IMG/VR virus record: IMGVR_UViG_3300032293_001960
Location: 1 to 59,981 of that record
Strand: one strand, 5' to 3'
DNA: 59,981 nt
Source: a virus
The notes beneath the pieces are model-generated. The model had not been told where the DNA came from, did not search any database, and saw only the letters and a list, made by a program, of their open reading frames with translations. Positions 1 to 7,398 of this stretch are shown piece after piece. Every line of letters begins with the position of its first letter. The first letter of the stretch is position 1. Position numbers and translations under genes: made by a program.

Positions 1-156
1 AGCATTCCAGCATTTCCTGGATCAGTTGCAGCAGTTACGAACATGTCCAACATGTTCGCCAACTGCAGCTCCCTGCAAAGCATTCCAGCATTTCCTGGAT
101 CAGTTGCAGCAGTTACGAACATGGCCAGCATGTTCGCCAACTGCAGCTCCCTGCAA
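1..156 (+). repeat. 78-bp tandem repeat in the adhesin gene
   Basis: Two nearly identical 78-base units, starting at 1 and 79, encode 26-residue BspA-type repeats. More units may lie upstream. A repeat like this can stop an assembly, which may be why the window starts here. Confidence 0.85.
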
Positions 157-435
157 AACATTCCGGCACTCAACATGAGTGGTATTTCCTCAGCCGCAAA
201 CGGTGCAACCCTGTTCGTCACTTGCTCCTCCCTCGCCCGTGCCCCAGTTACAGGAATGCGCTTCTCCTTCTCTGTGGCTAGTTGCAAGCTATCCGCCACC
301 GCGCTAAACGAAATCTTCACCGGCCTGCCAACAGTGACGGGGCAGACCATCACCGTGACGGGCAACTATGGCATCAGCCAGGCGGGTTATAACCCAACGA
401 TAGCCACTGCCAAGGGCTGGACGGTGACCGCATGA
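1..435 (+). CDS. BspA-like repeat adhesin or tail fibre, C-terminal part (5' truncated)
   Basis: The reading frame is open from base 1, so the gene begins outside the window. The visible 144 residues contain the repeat MSNMFANCSSLQSIPAF, typical of BspA-like leucine-rich (DUF285) surface proteins, followed by a non-repetitive tail ending in an NYGISQAGYNPTIATAKGWTVT-type segment. At DNA level a 78-base unit is repeated in tandem (about 1-78 and 79-156). In phages such repeats occur in receptor-binding fibres and adhesins, so binding to the host surface is likely. The stop overlaps the next start (ATGATG). The internal ATG at 43 is only the first methionine in the window, not a likely start. 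Confidence 0.75.
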   Translation, partial: SIPAFPGSVAAVTNMSNMFANCSSLQSIPAFPGSVAAVTNMASMFANCSSLQNIPALNMSGISSAANGATLFVTCSSLARAPVTGMRFSFSVASCKLSATALNEIFTGLPTVTGQTITVTGNYGISQAGYNPTIATAKGWTVTA

Positions 436-884
436 TGAACACAGCAGGCTTTTACAAACTAGATGATGCGCTGAGATATGCGCCTACCGCTGTCTACGGC
501 CCTGAGTATGTGTTACGCCTGGAGCAGAGAGAATCTTATACCTACCCCGTGAATGGTTGGTGGTATTTCAACACTGAAAGCGAAGCGGAACAGTTCTTCC
601 AGGTGAATGGAACCAGCACAGCCCGTTGGGTGGAATTTGGCAATGCAGTGGCAGCCATGGTGGAGGTGAACCAGTTCCTTGCTGTCGCCTTTCAGGCTGC
701 ACCTGCCCTTTATGGCACCTTGACCGTGGGCCTGGGCAAAGCAGCTGATGGGGATTCCAGGGTGTTCCTGGCGGCCTGGAGCCAGGCCAAGGCGCTGGGG
801 CTGGTGCCAGTTGAGCTGATTGCTCCGCTGCAGGCACTGGCCACGGCCCATGGGCTACCGGTTGAGTTTGTGGAGGGGTTGTGA
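432..884 (+). CDS. Small protein downstream of the tail fibre (unknown, possibly fibre partner)
   Basis: A 150-residue protein with no recognised domain. The start overlaps the stop of the adhesin gene by four bases, so the two are translationally coupled. The position directly behind a fibre gene is where tail-fibre assembly or accessory proteins are commonly found, but no such motif is seen. The N-terminal half is aromatic-rich (NGWWYFNTESEAEQFF) and the C-terminal half is helical and alanine/leucine-rich. It converges on the L,D-transpeptidase gene with a 30-base tail-to-tail overlap. Confidence 0.7.
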   Translation: MMNTAGFYKLDDALRYAPTAVYGPEYVLRLEQRESYTYPVNGWWYFNTESEAEQFFQVNGTSTARWVEFGNAVAAMVEVNQFLAVAFQAAPALYGTLTVGLGKAADGDSRVFLAAWSQAKALGLVPVELIAPLQALATAHGLPVEFVEGL

Positions 885-1451
885 CGGGCGTGGGGCTTCC
901 TGCAAGACAGATACATACACATTGCCCATTGTGATTAACGGCAGTATTCGTTCTCGCAGATCTTGATTGTGCATGCGAATACAACCAAGCGTTGCATAAA
1001 GTGTCTGCTTAGGCATCCAAGCCCCAGGCCACCCACAGGCACTACCACCACCGTGGATCATGATCCCATCTCTATATGGTCTGCTATCCGGCCCTTCCTG
1101 TCCCTCTAGGCCTTCGAGATCAAATGAATACCAGCCATACGCGCATCTATTGGCTGTTTGATAGTTAGTAGAAGAGCTGTGTTCATAGTCTCTATAAATA
1201 CCTCTTTTATTGATTTTATACAGCCCTGGTGGTGTATCCGAGCCTGTGTGCTTCCACTCAGCTTCCTTACCCTGACCCCTGCACAGACAGGGTACACACC
1301 ACAGTTTCACACCTATGTGCGTGTAAGCAGTAATCGTCTCATTTATATCATTAGCGATCAAATGGTGATCACCGGCTTTTAGAGGCGGCCTGATCTTCGG
1401 TCCTACCATGCCCGAAGGCCACACAGGAGACGCGATAGTCACTGAAAACAA
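855..1451 (-). CDS. L,D-transpeptidase (YkuD) family protein
   Basis: The 198-residue product carries the YkuD signature in its C-terminal half: IMIHGGG followed about 25 residues later by ATLGCIRMHNQDL, giving the conserved histidine and the catalytic cysteine of the [S/T]xGC[I/V]R motif. The family makes 3-3 peptidoglycan crosslinks or attaches proteins to peptidoglycan. In a phage it could act on the host wall during lysis or remodel it in the lysogen. No signal peptide or membrane segment is visible, so export would need help. It is the only gene on this strand between the fibre and integrase genes, which fits an accessory gene. Confidence 0.85.
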   Translation of the reverse strand: MFSVTIASPVWPSGMVGPKIRPPLKAGDHHLIANDINETITAYTHIGVKLWCVPCLCRGQGKEAEWKHTGSDTPPGLYKINKRGIYRDYEHSSSTNYQTANRCAYGWYSFDLEGLEGQEGPDSRPYRDGIMIHGGGSACGWPGAWMPKQTLYATLGCIRMHNQDLRERILPLITMGNVYVSVLQEAPRPSQPLHKLNR

Positions 1452-1488
1452 CCCGTATAGGCCATTGTAACGACTTATTCATGAACCA

Positions 1489-1520
1489 GTGACGTACTCC
1501 CCCGCCTGAAGGCGGTCACC
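1489..1520 (-). mobile_element. Orphan IS200/IS605 right-end / omega-RNA-like hairpin
   Basis: The segment around 1490-1515 matches the right end of the TnpB element at 5518 for about 27 bases with one difference. It contains the hairpin CCGCCTGAAGGCGG at 1502-1515. No TnpA or TnpB lies next to it, so it is a relic or a solitary end. The element end reads GTCAC where the intact copies have GTCAA. Confidence 0.7.
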
Positions 1521-1597
1521 CGCAGAAGCGCTCTACTTAAACGACCCCACCAAGCCAGTTTTAAGCCAACCCCCGAAGACCGCCCCTCAAGATCCCA

Positions 1598-1645
1598 GTT
1601 CAGGACGTAGCTCAGCTCGCTAGCGCACCACTTGAAGGTAGTGGA
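1598..1645 (+). other. tRNA-like 5' half: attP candidate
   Basis: The stretch has GTAGCTCAG as in a tRNA D arm and a perfect five-pair stem CCACT/AGTGG around a seven-base loop, as in an anticodon arm. No T arm or 3' acceptor strand follows, so this is not a complete tRNA gene. Tyrosine integrases often use tRNA genes as targets, and this fragment lies about 140 bases upstream of the integrase start. It is therefore a candidate for the bacterial-identity part of attP. The D-stem pairing is imperfect. Confidence 0.3.
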
Positions 1646-1671
1646 TACTCCTTAATAATACACTAGACCCT

Positions 1672-1707
1672 AAGCCCTGACTGCCACTCAGAACGCAGTC
1701 GGGGCTT
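1672..1707 (+). terminator. 13-bp stem-loop, possible terminator
   Basis: AAGCCCTGACTGC pairs with GCAGTCGGGGCTT (one G-U pair) around a ten-base loop. The following CTGCTTTGC is only weakly T-rich. It could insulate the integrase or be a structural part of the attachment region. Confidence 0.5.
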
Positions 1708-1732
1708 CTGCTTTGCAAGAAAATAGGCTTGA

Positions 1733-1763
1733 CTGTTTAAGCCTGCGTAGGTCTGTCTAAGCC
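1733..1763 (+). promoter_or_regulatory. Arm-type site pair upstream of the integrase
   Basis: CTGTTTAAGCC (1733-1743) and CTGTCTAAGCC (1753-1763) are spaced exactly 20 bases apart, two helical turns. Related copies lie at 2872-2892 before the excisionase gene. Repeated short sites on both sides of int resemble integrase arm-binding or excisionase-binding sites. A small inverted repeat GTAGGT/ACCTAC spans the second site. Confidence 0.45.
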
Positions 1764-1781
1764 CACCTACACCCCGATTTT

Positions 1782-2831
1782 ATGCCAGATTTAAGCCAAG
1801 CCCCCGAGCTCGTAGGGGCCAATGCCCGCCTGAAAGCCTCCAAGCTGAAATGCTCCATTCAGCAACGCGGTAGTTCCTACGTACTGATCGCCACCCTGCC
1901 CCTGCGCGACGCTCCAGGACGCAAGCAACAGCGCATCAACCTGGGACCGCTCACAGTTATAGAGGCCGAACGCCTGGCCCTTGAACTCGGACATCAACTC
2001 CGCACAGGTACCTTCTGCTGGGAGGCCTGGGACCGTCCCCAGGGAGCGGCCACCATCACCACCGACGATTTCCACGCCGCTGCCGTAACGCTCCACGCCA
2101 GCAAGTACAGCCGCTCCCCCGAGCGCGGCGCTGTGGCCTGGGCCAAAAAGTGGGCCCCAGCTCTCCGCAAGCTGCCCCCAGGCCCTGTCACCGAAGCAAT
2201 TCTCCTGCGCACTGTGCGGCGGCTCCCAGAGGGCTCTGCAGGCCGCCGCGATCAGGGAAATGTGCTGGCCCAGGTGGCTCGTTCCCTGGGGATTCCTGAC
2301 GCCGCCCTGTTGGCGACCTGCCGAGGCTACGGGGCGGCCTCTCTGCGTCCTCGGGACATTCCCTCCGACCCCGAGATCGAGGCTGCCTGGAGCTGCCTGC
2401 GCCTGCCGCACTGGCGATGGACCTGGGGCATGTGCGCCGCCTACGGCCTGAGGCCCCACGAGTGCGCAGAGCTCACCTGGCTGGATGACGATTGGATTGA
2501 AATCGCGGATGCCACGAAGACAGGCAGCCGCCGTGTTACTCCCTGTCCAAGTGTTTGGGTGGATGCCTGGGGCCTGAGGGAGCTCCAGCGGCCTCCCCAA
2601 TCCCCGCAAACCTTAAGTAATGCTATCACTACTGCTCTCACCCGAGACCGCATCAGCATCAAGCCGTACGCCCTCAGGCACGCCTACGCCCTAAGGTTGC
2701 TGAGCAGGGGCGTTACTGCAGATCTGGCGGCCCGCCTGATGGGCCACAGCCTGGCAGTGCATCAGCAGACTTACCAACGATGGATCGAGGCTGACCGGAT
2801 TCAGAAAGCGATGGGCAACGTTCGGCTTTAG
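1782..2831 (+). CDS. int: Tyrosine recombinase / phage integrase
   Basis: The 349-residue protein has the C-terminal tyrosine-recombinase pattern: an arginine in GLRPHECAELTW (about 222), the HxxR-type box around ALRHAYALRLL (about 298), GHS (about 320) and the nucleophilic tyrosine in TYQRW (about 331). It would integrate and excise the phage genome by site-specific recombination. An excisionase-like HTH gene follows after 78 bases, and repeated CTGTYTARGCC-type sites flank the gene. The ATG at 1782 leaves a normal-length N-terminal region. The product establishes this as a temperate phage. Confidence 0.93.
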   Translation: MPDLSQAPELVGANARLKASKLKCSIQQRGSSYVLIATLPLRDAPGRKQQRINLGPLTVIEAERLALELGHQLRTGTFCWEAWDRPQGAATITTDDFHAAAVTLHASKYSRSPERGAVAWAKKWAPALRKLPPGPVTEAILLRTVRRLPEGSAGRRDQGNVLAQVARSLGIPDAALLATCRGYGAASLRPRDIPSDPEIEAAWSCLRLPHWRWTWGMCAAYGLRPHECAELTWLDDDWIEIADATKTGSRRVTPCPSVWVDAWGLRELQRPPQSPQTLSNAITTALTRDRISIKPYALRHAYALRLLSRGVTADLAARLMGHSLAVHQQTYQRWIEADRIQKAMGNVRL

Positions 2832-2871
2832 GTCTCTGCGCATTCCTAGCCGATCCAGGTTACACTTCAAC

Positions 2872-2892
2872 CTGTCCAGGCCTGTTTAGGCC
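2872..2892 (+). promoter_or_regulatory. Arm-type site pair upstream of the excisionase gene
   Basis: CTGTCCAGGCC and CTGTTTAGGCC are adjacent with a 10-base period. They match the two sites upstream of int, and they sit 18 bases before the excisionase start, so a protein bound here could both bend DNA and control the gene. Confidence 0.45.
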
Positions 2893-2909
2893 CTTACACA
2901 CCTAGCACC

Positions 2910-3212
2910 ATGCCTTTGAACCTGCGGCCCGACGCGGACGAGCGGACAGAAATCCTCTATCGCCTGACGCGCATCGAAGCCATCCTTGACAACCTCAGCC
3001 GCTCACAGGTGGAGTGGATCAATTCTGAGGAGTATTGCCGCTTGATCGGCATAGCACCCAAGCAGTTGACGTACTACATGTCAAAGGGCGTCCCCGGGGG
3101 CGATGCTGTGCGTAACATCGGAACGATTGCACGGCCCCGCTACCGCTTCCACCGCGTGACTGCCATTAACCAGTTTCTGAATAGGTCTGCTGCGCTTAGA
3201 TCCGCGCAGTGA
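2910..3212 (+). CDS. Excisionase-like / MerR-type HTH DNA-binding protein
   Basis: A basic 100-residue protein. Residues 35-90 (WINSEEYCRLIGIAPKQLTYY, then the RYRFHRVTAINQFL wing and helix) have the layout of excisionase or MerR-like winged HTH domains. It lies just downstream of the integrase and after the repeated CTGTTTAGGCC sites, which supports a role as recombination directionality factor. Phage excisionases are of similar size. A helper regulator is the alternative. Confidence 0.7.
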   Translation: MPLNLRPDADERTEILYRLTRIEAILDNLSRSQVEWINSEEYCRLIGIAPKQLTYYMSKGVPGGDAVRNIGTIARPRYRFHRVTAINQFLNRSAALRSAQ

Positions 3213-3816
3213 TCACCCGCTCCGGCTGGTGTTGGTATTTACCCGAGCGGTCTTCGTAGGTGACATCACAGGGATCCCCCTCGAAGAACAGCAGCTGGCA
3301 GATTCCCTCATTGGCATAGATACGGCAGTCAGCCCCTGAGGAGTTGCTGAACTCCAGAGTGAGATTCCCCTCCCAGCCGGCCTCGGCGGGAGTTGCATTT
3401 AAAATGATACCTAGACGGGCGTAAGTGCTCTTTCCCAGGCAGATGACCGTGACATTGCTCGGGACCTTGAGCTTCTCCCGGGCGACTCCGAGCCCATAGG
3501 AGTGGGCCGGGAGAATGAAATAGGTCCCGTCGTTGTCTGAGTTCAGGGCGGCGGGCTCCAGGTTGGCAGGGTTGAACCGCTTGGGGTCCATCACCGTGCC
3601 GGGCACATGGCGGAAGATCAGGAACTCCTTGGGCGAGAGGCGCAGGTCGTAGCCGTAGGAGCTGCAGCCGTATGACAGGGCCGGGACAGTGTCGATCAGA
3701 GTGGGAGAAACAAAGTAGGAACACCTGCGCTCAATGCGGCGTACCAGCTCCGGAGTGAACGGTTCGATCATCCCAGCAGAGGCTTGCTGCTTGATCCAGC
3801 GGTCGTTTTTCAGCAT
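3196..3816 (-). CDS. dcd: dCTP deaminase
   Basis: The product is 206 residues from MLKNDRWI. It has the dCTP deaminase/dUTPase fold signatures GKSTYARLG and TPAEAGWEGNLTLEFSN, the latter holding the catalytic glutamate region. It converts dCTP to dUTP, feeding dTTP synthesis for phage replication. The frame extends upstream to 3936, but that part is low-complexity and unlike the family. MLKNDRWI matches the usual N-terminus (SIKSDRWI-type), so I chose 3816. The gene ends convergently with the excisionase gene with a 17-base overlap. Confidence 0.92.
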   Translation of the reverse strand: MLKNDRWIKQQASAGMIEPFTPELVRRIERRCSYFVSPTLIDTVPALSYGCSSYGYDLRLSPKEFLIFRHVPGTVMDPKRFNPANLEPAALNSDNDGTYFILPAHSYGLGVAREKLKVPSNVTVICLGKSTYARLGIILNATPAEAGWEGNLTLEFSNSSGADCRIYANEGICQLLFFEGDPCDVTYEDRSGKYQHQPERVITARI

Positions 3817-3853
3817 GGAGGGGAATGGGCACGGCCCCGTGTGTGGGCGTCGG

Positions 3854-4210
3854 TCAAGACTTGCAGGCGATGGCGAGGGATCCACAGTCACAATATTCGG
3901 GGCCGTACTGACAGGGGCCACCAGCACATTCCGCAATGGTTACGGGAGAGTAGAGAAAGGGTCTAGTTACCATCTTTGGAGTCAACTGATGATCAGAGGT
4001 GAACATCATGGCGTCACAGGTAATATTTTTATCTAAAAATTCCCAGGGAGGGGTTTTATCAACATCAAATATCATTAGGCCGGGTATATCTGCAATTAGC
4101 TCTGCATAAGAGCATACTGTTTTGACCTGGCTAATTACGTCTTCCTTTTGGAGATTGGTATAGCTCCATTGGTGCTCATCATAAAGATAGAGATGATAAC
4201 AAGTTCCCAT
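3854..4210 (-). CDS. Hypothetical protein
   Basis: A 118-residue protein without a recognised domain. It is rich in aromatics near the N-terminus and has several cysteines near the C-terminus (CAGGPCQYGPEYCDC), which might bind metal. Codon use is AT-richer than in dcd, which follows it on the same strand after 37 bases. Confidence 0.6.
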   Translation of the reverse strand: MGTCYHLYLYDEHQWSYTNLQKEDVISQVKTVCSYAELIADIPGLMIFDVDKTPPWEFLDKNITCDAMMFTSDHQLTPKMVTRPFLYSPVTIAECAGGPCQYGPEYCDCGSLAIACKS

Positions 4211-4213
4211 GGC

Positions 4214-4297
4214 TTAAGTGGTGTGAGGTGAACTGGCAGACAGGGCGTCACTGATCGTTTGCCAGTGTTCGTCAGAAAGTGTGATCGTGCGGGTCAT
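4214..4297 (-). CDS. 27-residue peptide ORF
   Basis: The ORF reads MTRTITLSDEHWQTISDAL and ends shortly after. Its leader is the same about 30-base segment found before the mini-ORF at 4541, so the two share a duplicated translation start. It may be the truncated start of a longer family. Confidence 0.35.
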   Translation of the reverse strand: MTRTITLSDEHWQTISDALSASSPHTT

Positions 4298-4342
4298 GGA
4301 TTCATCTCCAATGGGGTTGGCACCGGCAGGGCTTGTAGTCAG

Positions 4343-4498
4343 TCATTTAGCTCCAAGGCAGAATATTTGGGCTGGACGGTTGTCATACAACTTTTGGCAG
4401 GCTTGCCACTTTTGCGGCAACCACCACCAAGCGACTGCAAACATAATCAGAAGGGTTGCTACTGTGGCAATCGCAATGAACTTGTCGTCGTCAGTCAT
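4343..4498 (-). CDS. Small single-pass membrane protein
   Basis: The 51-residue product is MTDDDKF followed by a hydrophobic helix (about residues 7-27, ending in AWWWLP) and a short polar tail. It overlaps the preceding mini-ORF by eight bases and ends in ATGA overlapping a further 14-codon ORF (4302-4346). Its length and topology fit a small inner-membrane phage peptide. Confidence 0.5.
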   Translation of the reverse strand: MTDDDKFIAIATVATLLIMFAVAWWWLPQKWQACQKLYDNRPAQIFCLGAK

Positions 4499-4541
4499 TG
4501 CCACCCTGCGGCTCGGGCTTGGCCAGTTCGGCGCGGGTCAT
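4491..4541 (-). CDS. 16-residue mini-ORF with AELAKPEP linker
   Basis: The start overlaps the stop of the 4538-5092 gene as ATGA and the stop overlaps the next small gene. It encodes MTRAELAKPEPQGGND. The RAELAKPEP linker also occurs in the two upstream genes. It may be only a translational relay or a gene remnant. Confidence 0.3.
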   Translation of the reverse strand: MTRAELAKPEPQGGND

Positions 4542-5092
4542 GGATTCATCTCCAATGGGGTTGGAAGGGGTAGGGCATTATGGGGGAGCGAGTGAGTCCA
4601 GCATGACCACGCCTCTGGCCTATCAAAAACCCAACAGGGGTCTGTGTCGTCCGCGTCAAAACCCCAGCACCAACCGGCTTCATCGCACCATCCCTCACGC
4701 TCCCATGGCCGCTCAGCGACGGGCACCGGCTCGATGACGGGGCGGGCGTAGCGGGCGAGCATGTCTGCAGCGCGGCCAAAGTAGATCCCATCACCCCGAT
4801 CCCTCAGGCTTGCGCCTTCCTGAGTCAGGAAGTGTTCCCGAGTGCGCAGGCACTGGATCAGCTCGTCCACCTCTCCCACCTCCAGCTCAGGCTGGGCCAG
4901 GGCGGCGGCAGGCAGCCAGGTCCTCGTCCCATCCGTCAGCCCCACCCCCTGCGGCTCGGGCTGGGCCAGGGCGGCGCGGACGCGATTCACCAGCGCATCA
5001 TCGTGCTGCTCATTGGCGACTTTGTAGTCGTGTAGCTCGTTCACCAGCTCAGCGCACAGCGCACGAAACGAGATCGAAGTGGGTTGGCTCAT
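4538..5092 (-). CDS. Hypothetical protein with A(L/A)AQPEP linkers and a WEREGWCDEAGWCWGF motif
   Basis: A 184-residue protein built of short modules: an N-terminal CAELVNELHDY helix shared with the next upstream gene, two copies of an AALAQPE linker, and a Trp/Cys-rich C-terminal module (PWEREGWCDEAGWCWGFD) of a kind I associate with picocyanobacterial phage proteins. No function is known to me. Start and stop both overlap neighbours as ATGA, so it belongs to a translationally coupled chain from 5391 to 4302. Confidence 0.65.
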   Translation of the reverse strand: MSQPTSISFRALCAELVNELHDYKVANEQHDDALVNRVRAALAQPEPQGVGLTDGTRTWLPAAALAQPELEVGEVDELIQCLRTREHFLTQEGASLRDRGDGIYFGRAADMLARYARPVIEPVPVAERPWEREGWCDEAGWCWGFDADDTDPCWVFDRPEAWSCWTHSLPHNALPLPTPLEMNP

Positions 5093-5391
5093 GATTCAGG
5101 TGGTCGCGGATTTGCAGGAATGGTTCTTGCCAGCTCAAGCAGATCCTCCCTAGAGAAGCAGCCGTCTAGCTCTATGTCGCCGTCACAGTATTCATAGATG
5201 TAATTTTCCCTGTGTTTGCGCATGTCGTTACATTCCTGCACGGTGAGTGCCTCCGGCTCAGGCTTGGCCAGTTCGGCGCGGGTGCGGGTGATCAGATCGG
5301 CATCTGCTGTGTCTTCAGGTGGACCACCACCAAGCTGCCATTCAGCCAAGGCATTAACCAGCTCAGCACACCGCTCTCTCCAATCAGTCAT
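5089..5391 (-). CDS. Hypothetical protein, paralogous N-terminus to the next gene
   Basis: A 100-residue protein. It starts MTDWRERCAELVNALAEW and contains the linker RTRAELAKPEPEALT, both resembling parts of the 4538-5092 product. The C-terminal half is acidic. It is the first gene of the ATGA-overlapping chain. Function unknown. Confidence 0.6.
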   Translation of the reverse strand: MTDWRERCAELVNALAEWQLGGGPPEDTADADLITRTRAELAKPEPEALTVQECNDMRKHRENYIYEYCDGDIELDGCFSREDLLELARTIPANPRPPES

Positions 5392-5517
5392 TTTTCAGAC
5401 CGTTGATAGTAATAGTGTTAGACATGATAACTTGGTTGGTAAAGGAACTAAAGGTTGGTAAGGTTTCTAGCCGGAGCCTGCTGAGCACTTGCATCCTAAA
5501 CAGGACAGCTATGCGTT

Positions 5518-6818
5518 TTGACGTACTCCCCGGCCTGAAGGCGGGAGATTCTCGGATCTTCAGGAGCCCTCATGGTGCTTCCCCTCCCCGAGCTTCTCTA
5601 GCGCCCAGCCCGGACGCTGAATGGATTCCACGCTTGAGCACCACCTGAGCGGCGGCTACATCCCGATCGGCGGTGTAGCCGCACTCCGGGCAGTCGTGGA
5701 CACGAACACTGAGATCCTTCGGCACTGCCGCCCCGCACTCGGGGCATTGCTGGCTGGTGCCCCTGGCATCCACCTTCTTCACGCAGACGCCACGCTTCAG
5801 CCCGACCCATTGCAGGATCGAGATGAACTGGCTCCAGCCTGCATCGAGCACCTGCTTCGACAGGTTGCCGCGTGCCATCCCTGCGATGTTCAGCGCCTCA
5901 ACCACGATGGTGTCGGCGGTGTCGCAGAGCCGGTGGGCTTCCTTGAAGTGGAAGTCCTTGCGGACATTGCTCAGGCGTTCGTGTTGCCTGGCGAGACGGT
6001 GCATGGCGATGCGCCAGCGGCTGCTCCCCTTGCGCTTCTTCGATGCCGAACGGTTCAGCTCTTTCAGCCTGTGTTGTCCGGTCTCGAAGAAACGGGGATT
6101 GGCCACCAACTCACCGGCACTGGTCGCCAGGAAGCTTTTGATGCCGACATCGACGCCGATCGCATTGCCGTGCGGCTGCGGTTCGGGGATGTCGATGTCC
6201 TGCTCAAGCGAGAGCATGGCGTAGAAGCCAGACGCTCGCTTGACGATCCGCACCTGCTTGACGATGGCGCCATCAGGCAGCGGACGAGACTGGCGTAGCT
6301 TCACCCAGCCGATCTTCGGCAGGCTGATGCGGCCAGCAGATAACACCTGCTTGTTCAACTGTGGGAACAGGAAAGACCTGATCCGTTTCTTGAACCTTGG
6401 GAAGCCCAGTCCTCGCTCCCATGTCGCCACAAAGGATGCCTCCAGGTTGCGGAGGACTTGCTGGAGAACATGGGTGTGAGGTTCCTTCAGCCATGGCCGT
6501 GATGGCTTGGCGGCTGCCAATGCAGCGCACTGCTTGGCGAAGGTGGGCTTGGGTGCATCCGGCGGAATGATGTACTCCTGCCGGATCGAGCAGGCGTTGA
6601 CGGGTGATTTCTTCGCACGAGCGAAGTCCCGTCGCTCAGCCAGGGCGTAGTTCCAGACGCCTTTGCAGATATCCAGCCAGCGGTCGAAAGTCTCGACCTG
6701 GGCGGGCGTCGGCAGCAGCTTGAACTCGTAGGTCTGGTTAAGCATGACTAAATGCTAGCCGTTTTCTTCAGGCTGTGCTGGACAAGGCTTTGAGGGAAAG
6801 CCGCCCTGAAGGGCGGGG
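5518..6818 (-). mobile_element. IS200/IS605-family element with tnpB only (IS1341-like)
   Basis: The element holds a complete tnpB but no tnpA, so mobility would need TnpA in trans, for example from the elements at 20.6 or 38.3 kb. On the minus strand the left end has TCAAG then the hairpin CCGCCCTTCAGGGCGG (6801-6816). The right end has a CGGCCTTCAGGCCG-type hairpin and ends in GTCAA (5518-5522). There is no target duplication, as expected for the family. Confidence 0.8.
5570..6745 (-). CDS. tnpB: TnpB RNA-guided endonuclease (IS1341-like)
   Basis: The 391-residue protein has all three RuvC carboxylate motifs: GVDVGIKSFLAT, VVEALNIAG and CGYTADRDVAAAQ. It also has a four-cysteine zinc ribbon (CPECGAAV...CPECGY). 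TnpB uses an omega RNA from the element's right end to cleave DNA next to a target motif. Here the 3' hairpin and following guide would lie below 5570. The upstream flank TCTCAAG is the expected target-adjacent motif. Catalytic residues look intact. It is less similar to the other two TnpBs in the window than they are to each other. Confidence 0.93.
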   Translation of the reverse strand: MLNQTYEFKLLPTPAQVETFDRWLDICKGVWNYALAERRDFARAKKSPVNACSIRQEYIIPPDAPKPTFAKQCAALAAAKPSRPWLKEPHTHVLQQVLRNLEASFVATWERGLGFPRFKKRIRSFLFPQLNKQVLSAGRISLPKIGWVKLRQSRPLPDGAIVKQVRIVKRASGFYAMLSLEQDIDIPEPQPHGNAIGVDVGIKSFLATSAGELVANPRFFETGQHRLKELNRSASKKRKGSSRWRIAMHRLARQHERLSNVRKDFHFKEAHRLCDTADTIVVEALNIAGMARGNLSKQVLDAGWSQFISILQWVGLKRGVCVKKVDARGTSQQCPECGAAVPKDLSVRVHDCPECGYTADRDVAAAQVVLKRGIHSASGLGAREARGGEAP

Positions 6819-6851
6819 CTTGAGACCCAGTTCCAAGGGTCAGTGAGGCGC

Positions 6852-7211
6852 TTACGCCGCGTCGTCTTCCGGGCTTGCACTCGGCGGCTCTTCCCCTGCT
6901 TGTGTTGTCACTTCAGTCACCACAGACTCCAGGAATGCGTCTACCCGTTCTCGCAACAGCGCTAAAGGGTCATGCATGTCCCGCACCACTGGAGCAGTGT
7001 CCCCTTCACCCTGCTCCATTGCGAAATGACTTACTAGACGACGGAAGCGCATTGCATCCGCTTCATCACTTTTATCAGGTTGTAGTGCAGGCCTTCGCGC
7101 TTCTCGATAACGCATTGCGCACTCAGCTGAAACGTGACTAGCTAACCAGTCGTAGCTCTGCTCAAACTCGTCATCGGCCCCTGCTTGTCTGTGCTGCGCT
7201 TTGGTTGTCAT
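6852..7211 (-). CDS. Hypothetical protein
   Basis: A 119-residue acidic protein without a recognised domain. The N-terminus overlaps the end of the upstream gene by about 41 bases in another frame. A central stretch (DEADAMRFRRLVSHFA) is likely helical and the C-terminus is low-complexity and acidic. Confidence 0.6.
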   Translation of the reverse strand: MTTKAQHRQAGADDEFEQSYDWLASHVSAECAMRYREARRPALQPDKSDEADAMRFRRLVSHFAMEQGEGDTAPVVRDMHDPLALLRERVDAFLESVVTEVTTQAGEEPPSASPEDDAA

Positions 7212-7398
7212 TTTTCTGTGCTGATGGTTGATTTTGTTTCAAACGGGCTGAAGCACGAGCTTGTTTTTTGCCTATGTTCCAATCGTGAAAAAACTGGGCA
7301 TCATCAACAAGCCGAACTAACAACCCGTTTGGCAGCTTCTGCGCTATTACATACAAACGACGCAATAGCGCAGTTCTATGCTGCTCGGCTGGGCTCAC
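7171..7398 (-). CDS. Small basic hypothetical protein
   Basis: A 75-residue protein with a helical N-terminal half and a basic Gln/Ser/Ala-rich tail. It follows the AbrB-like gene with a four-base overlap, so it is likely cotranscribed. No domain recognised. Confidence 0.5.
   Translation of the reverse strand: MSPAEQHRTALLRRLYVIAQKLPNGLLVRLVDDAQFFHDWNIGKKQARASARLKQNQPSAQKNDNQSAAQTSRGR

Larger units (their letters stand above)
1555..1807 (+). repeat. Imperfect direct repeat flanking the integrase leader
   Basis: The sequence CCAG-N-TTTAAGCCAA-N-CCCCCGA occurs at about 1555-1576 and again at 1785-1807, where it overlaps the integrase start. The copies differ by one substitution and one indel. 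The second copy includes a CCCCGAGNNCG motif. This could be part of the attachment region. Confidence 0.55.

Noticed and set aside
1598-1690. Complete tRNA gene
   Set aside because: D-arm and anticodon-like stem are present but there is no T arm or acceptor partner, so only a fragment is reported.
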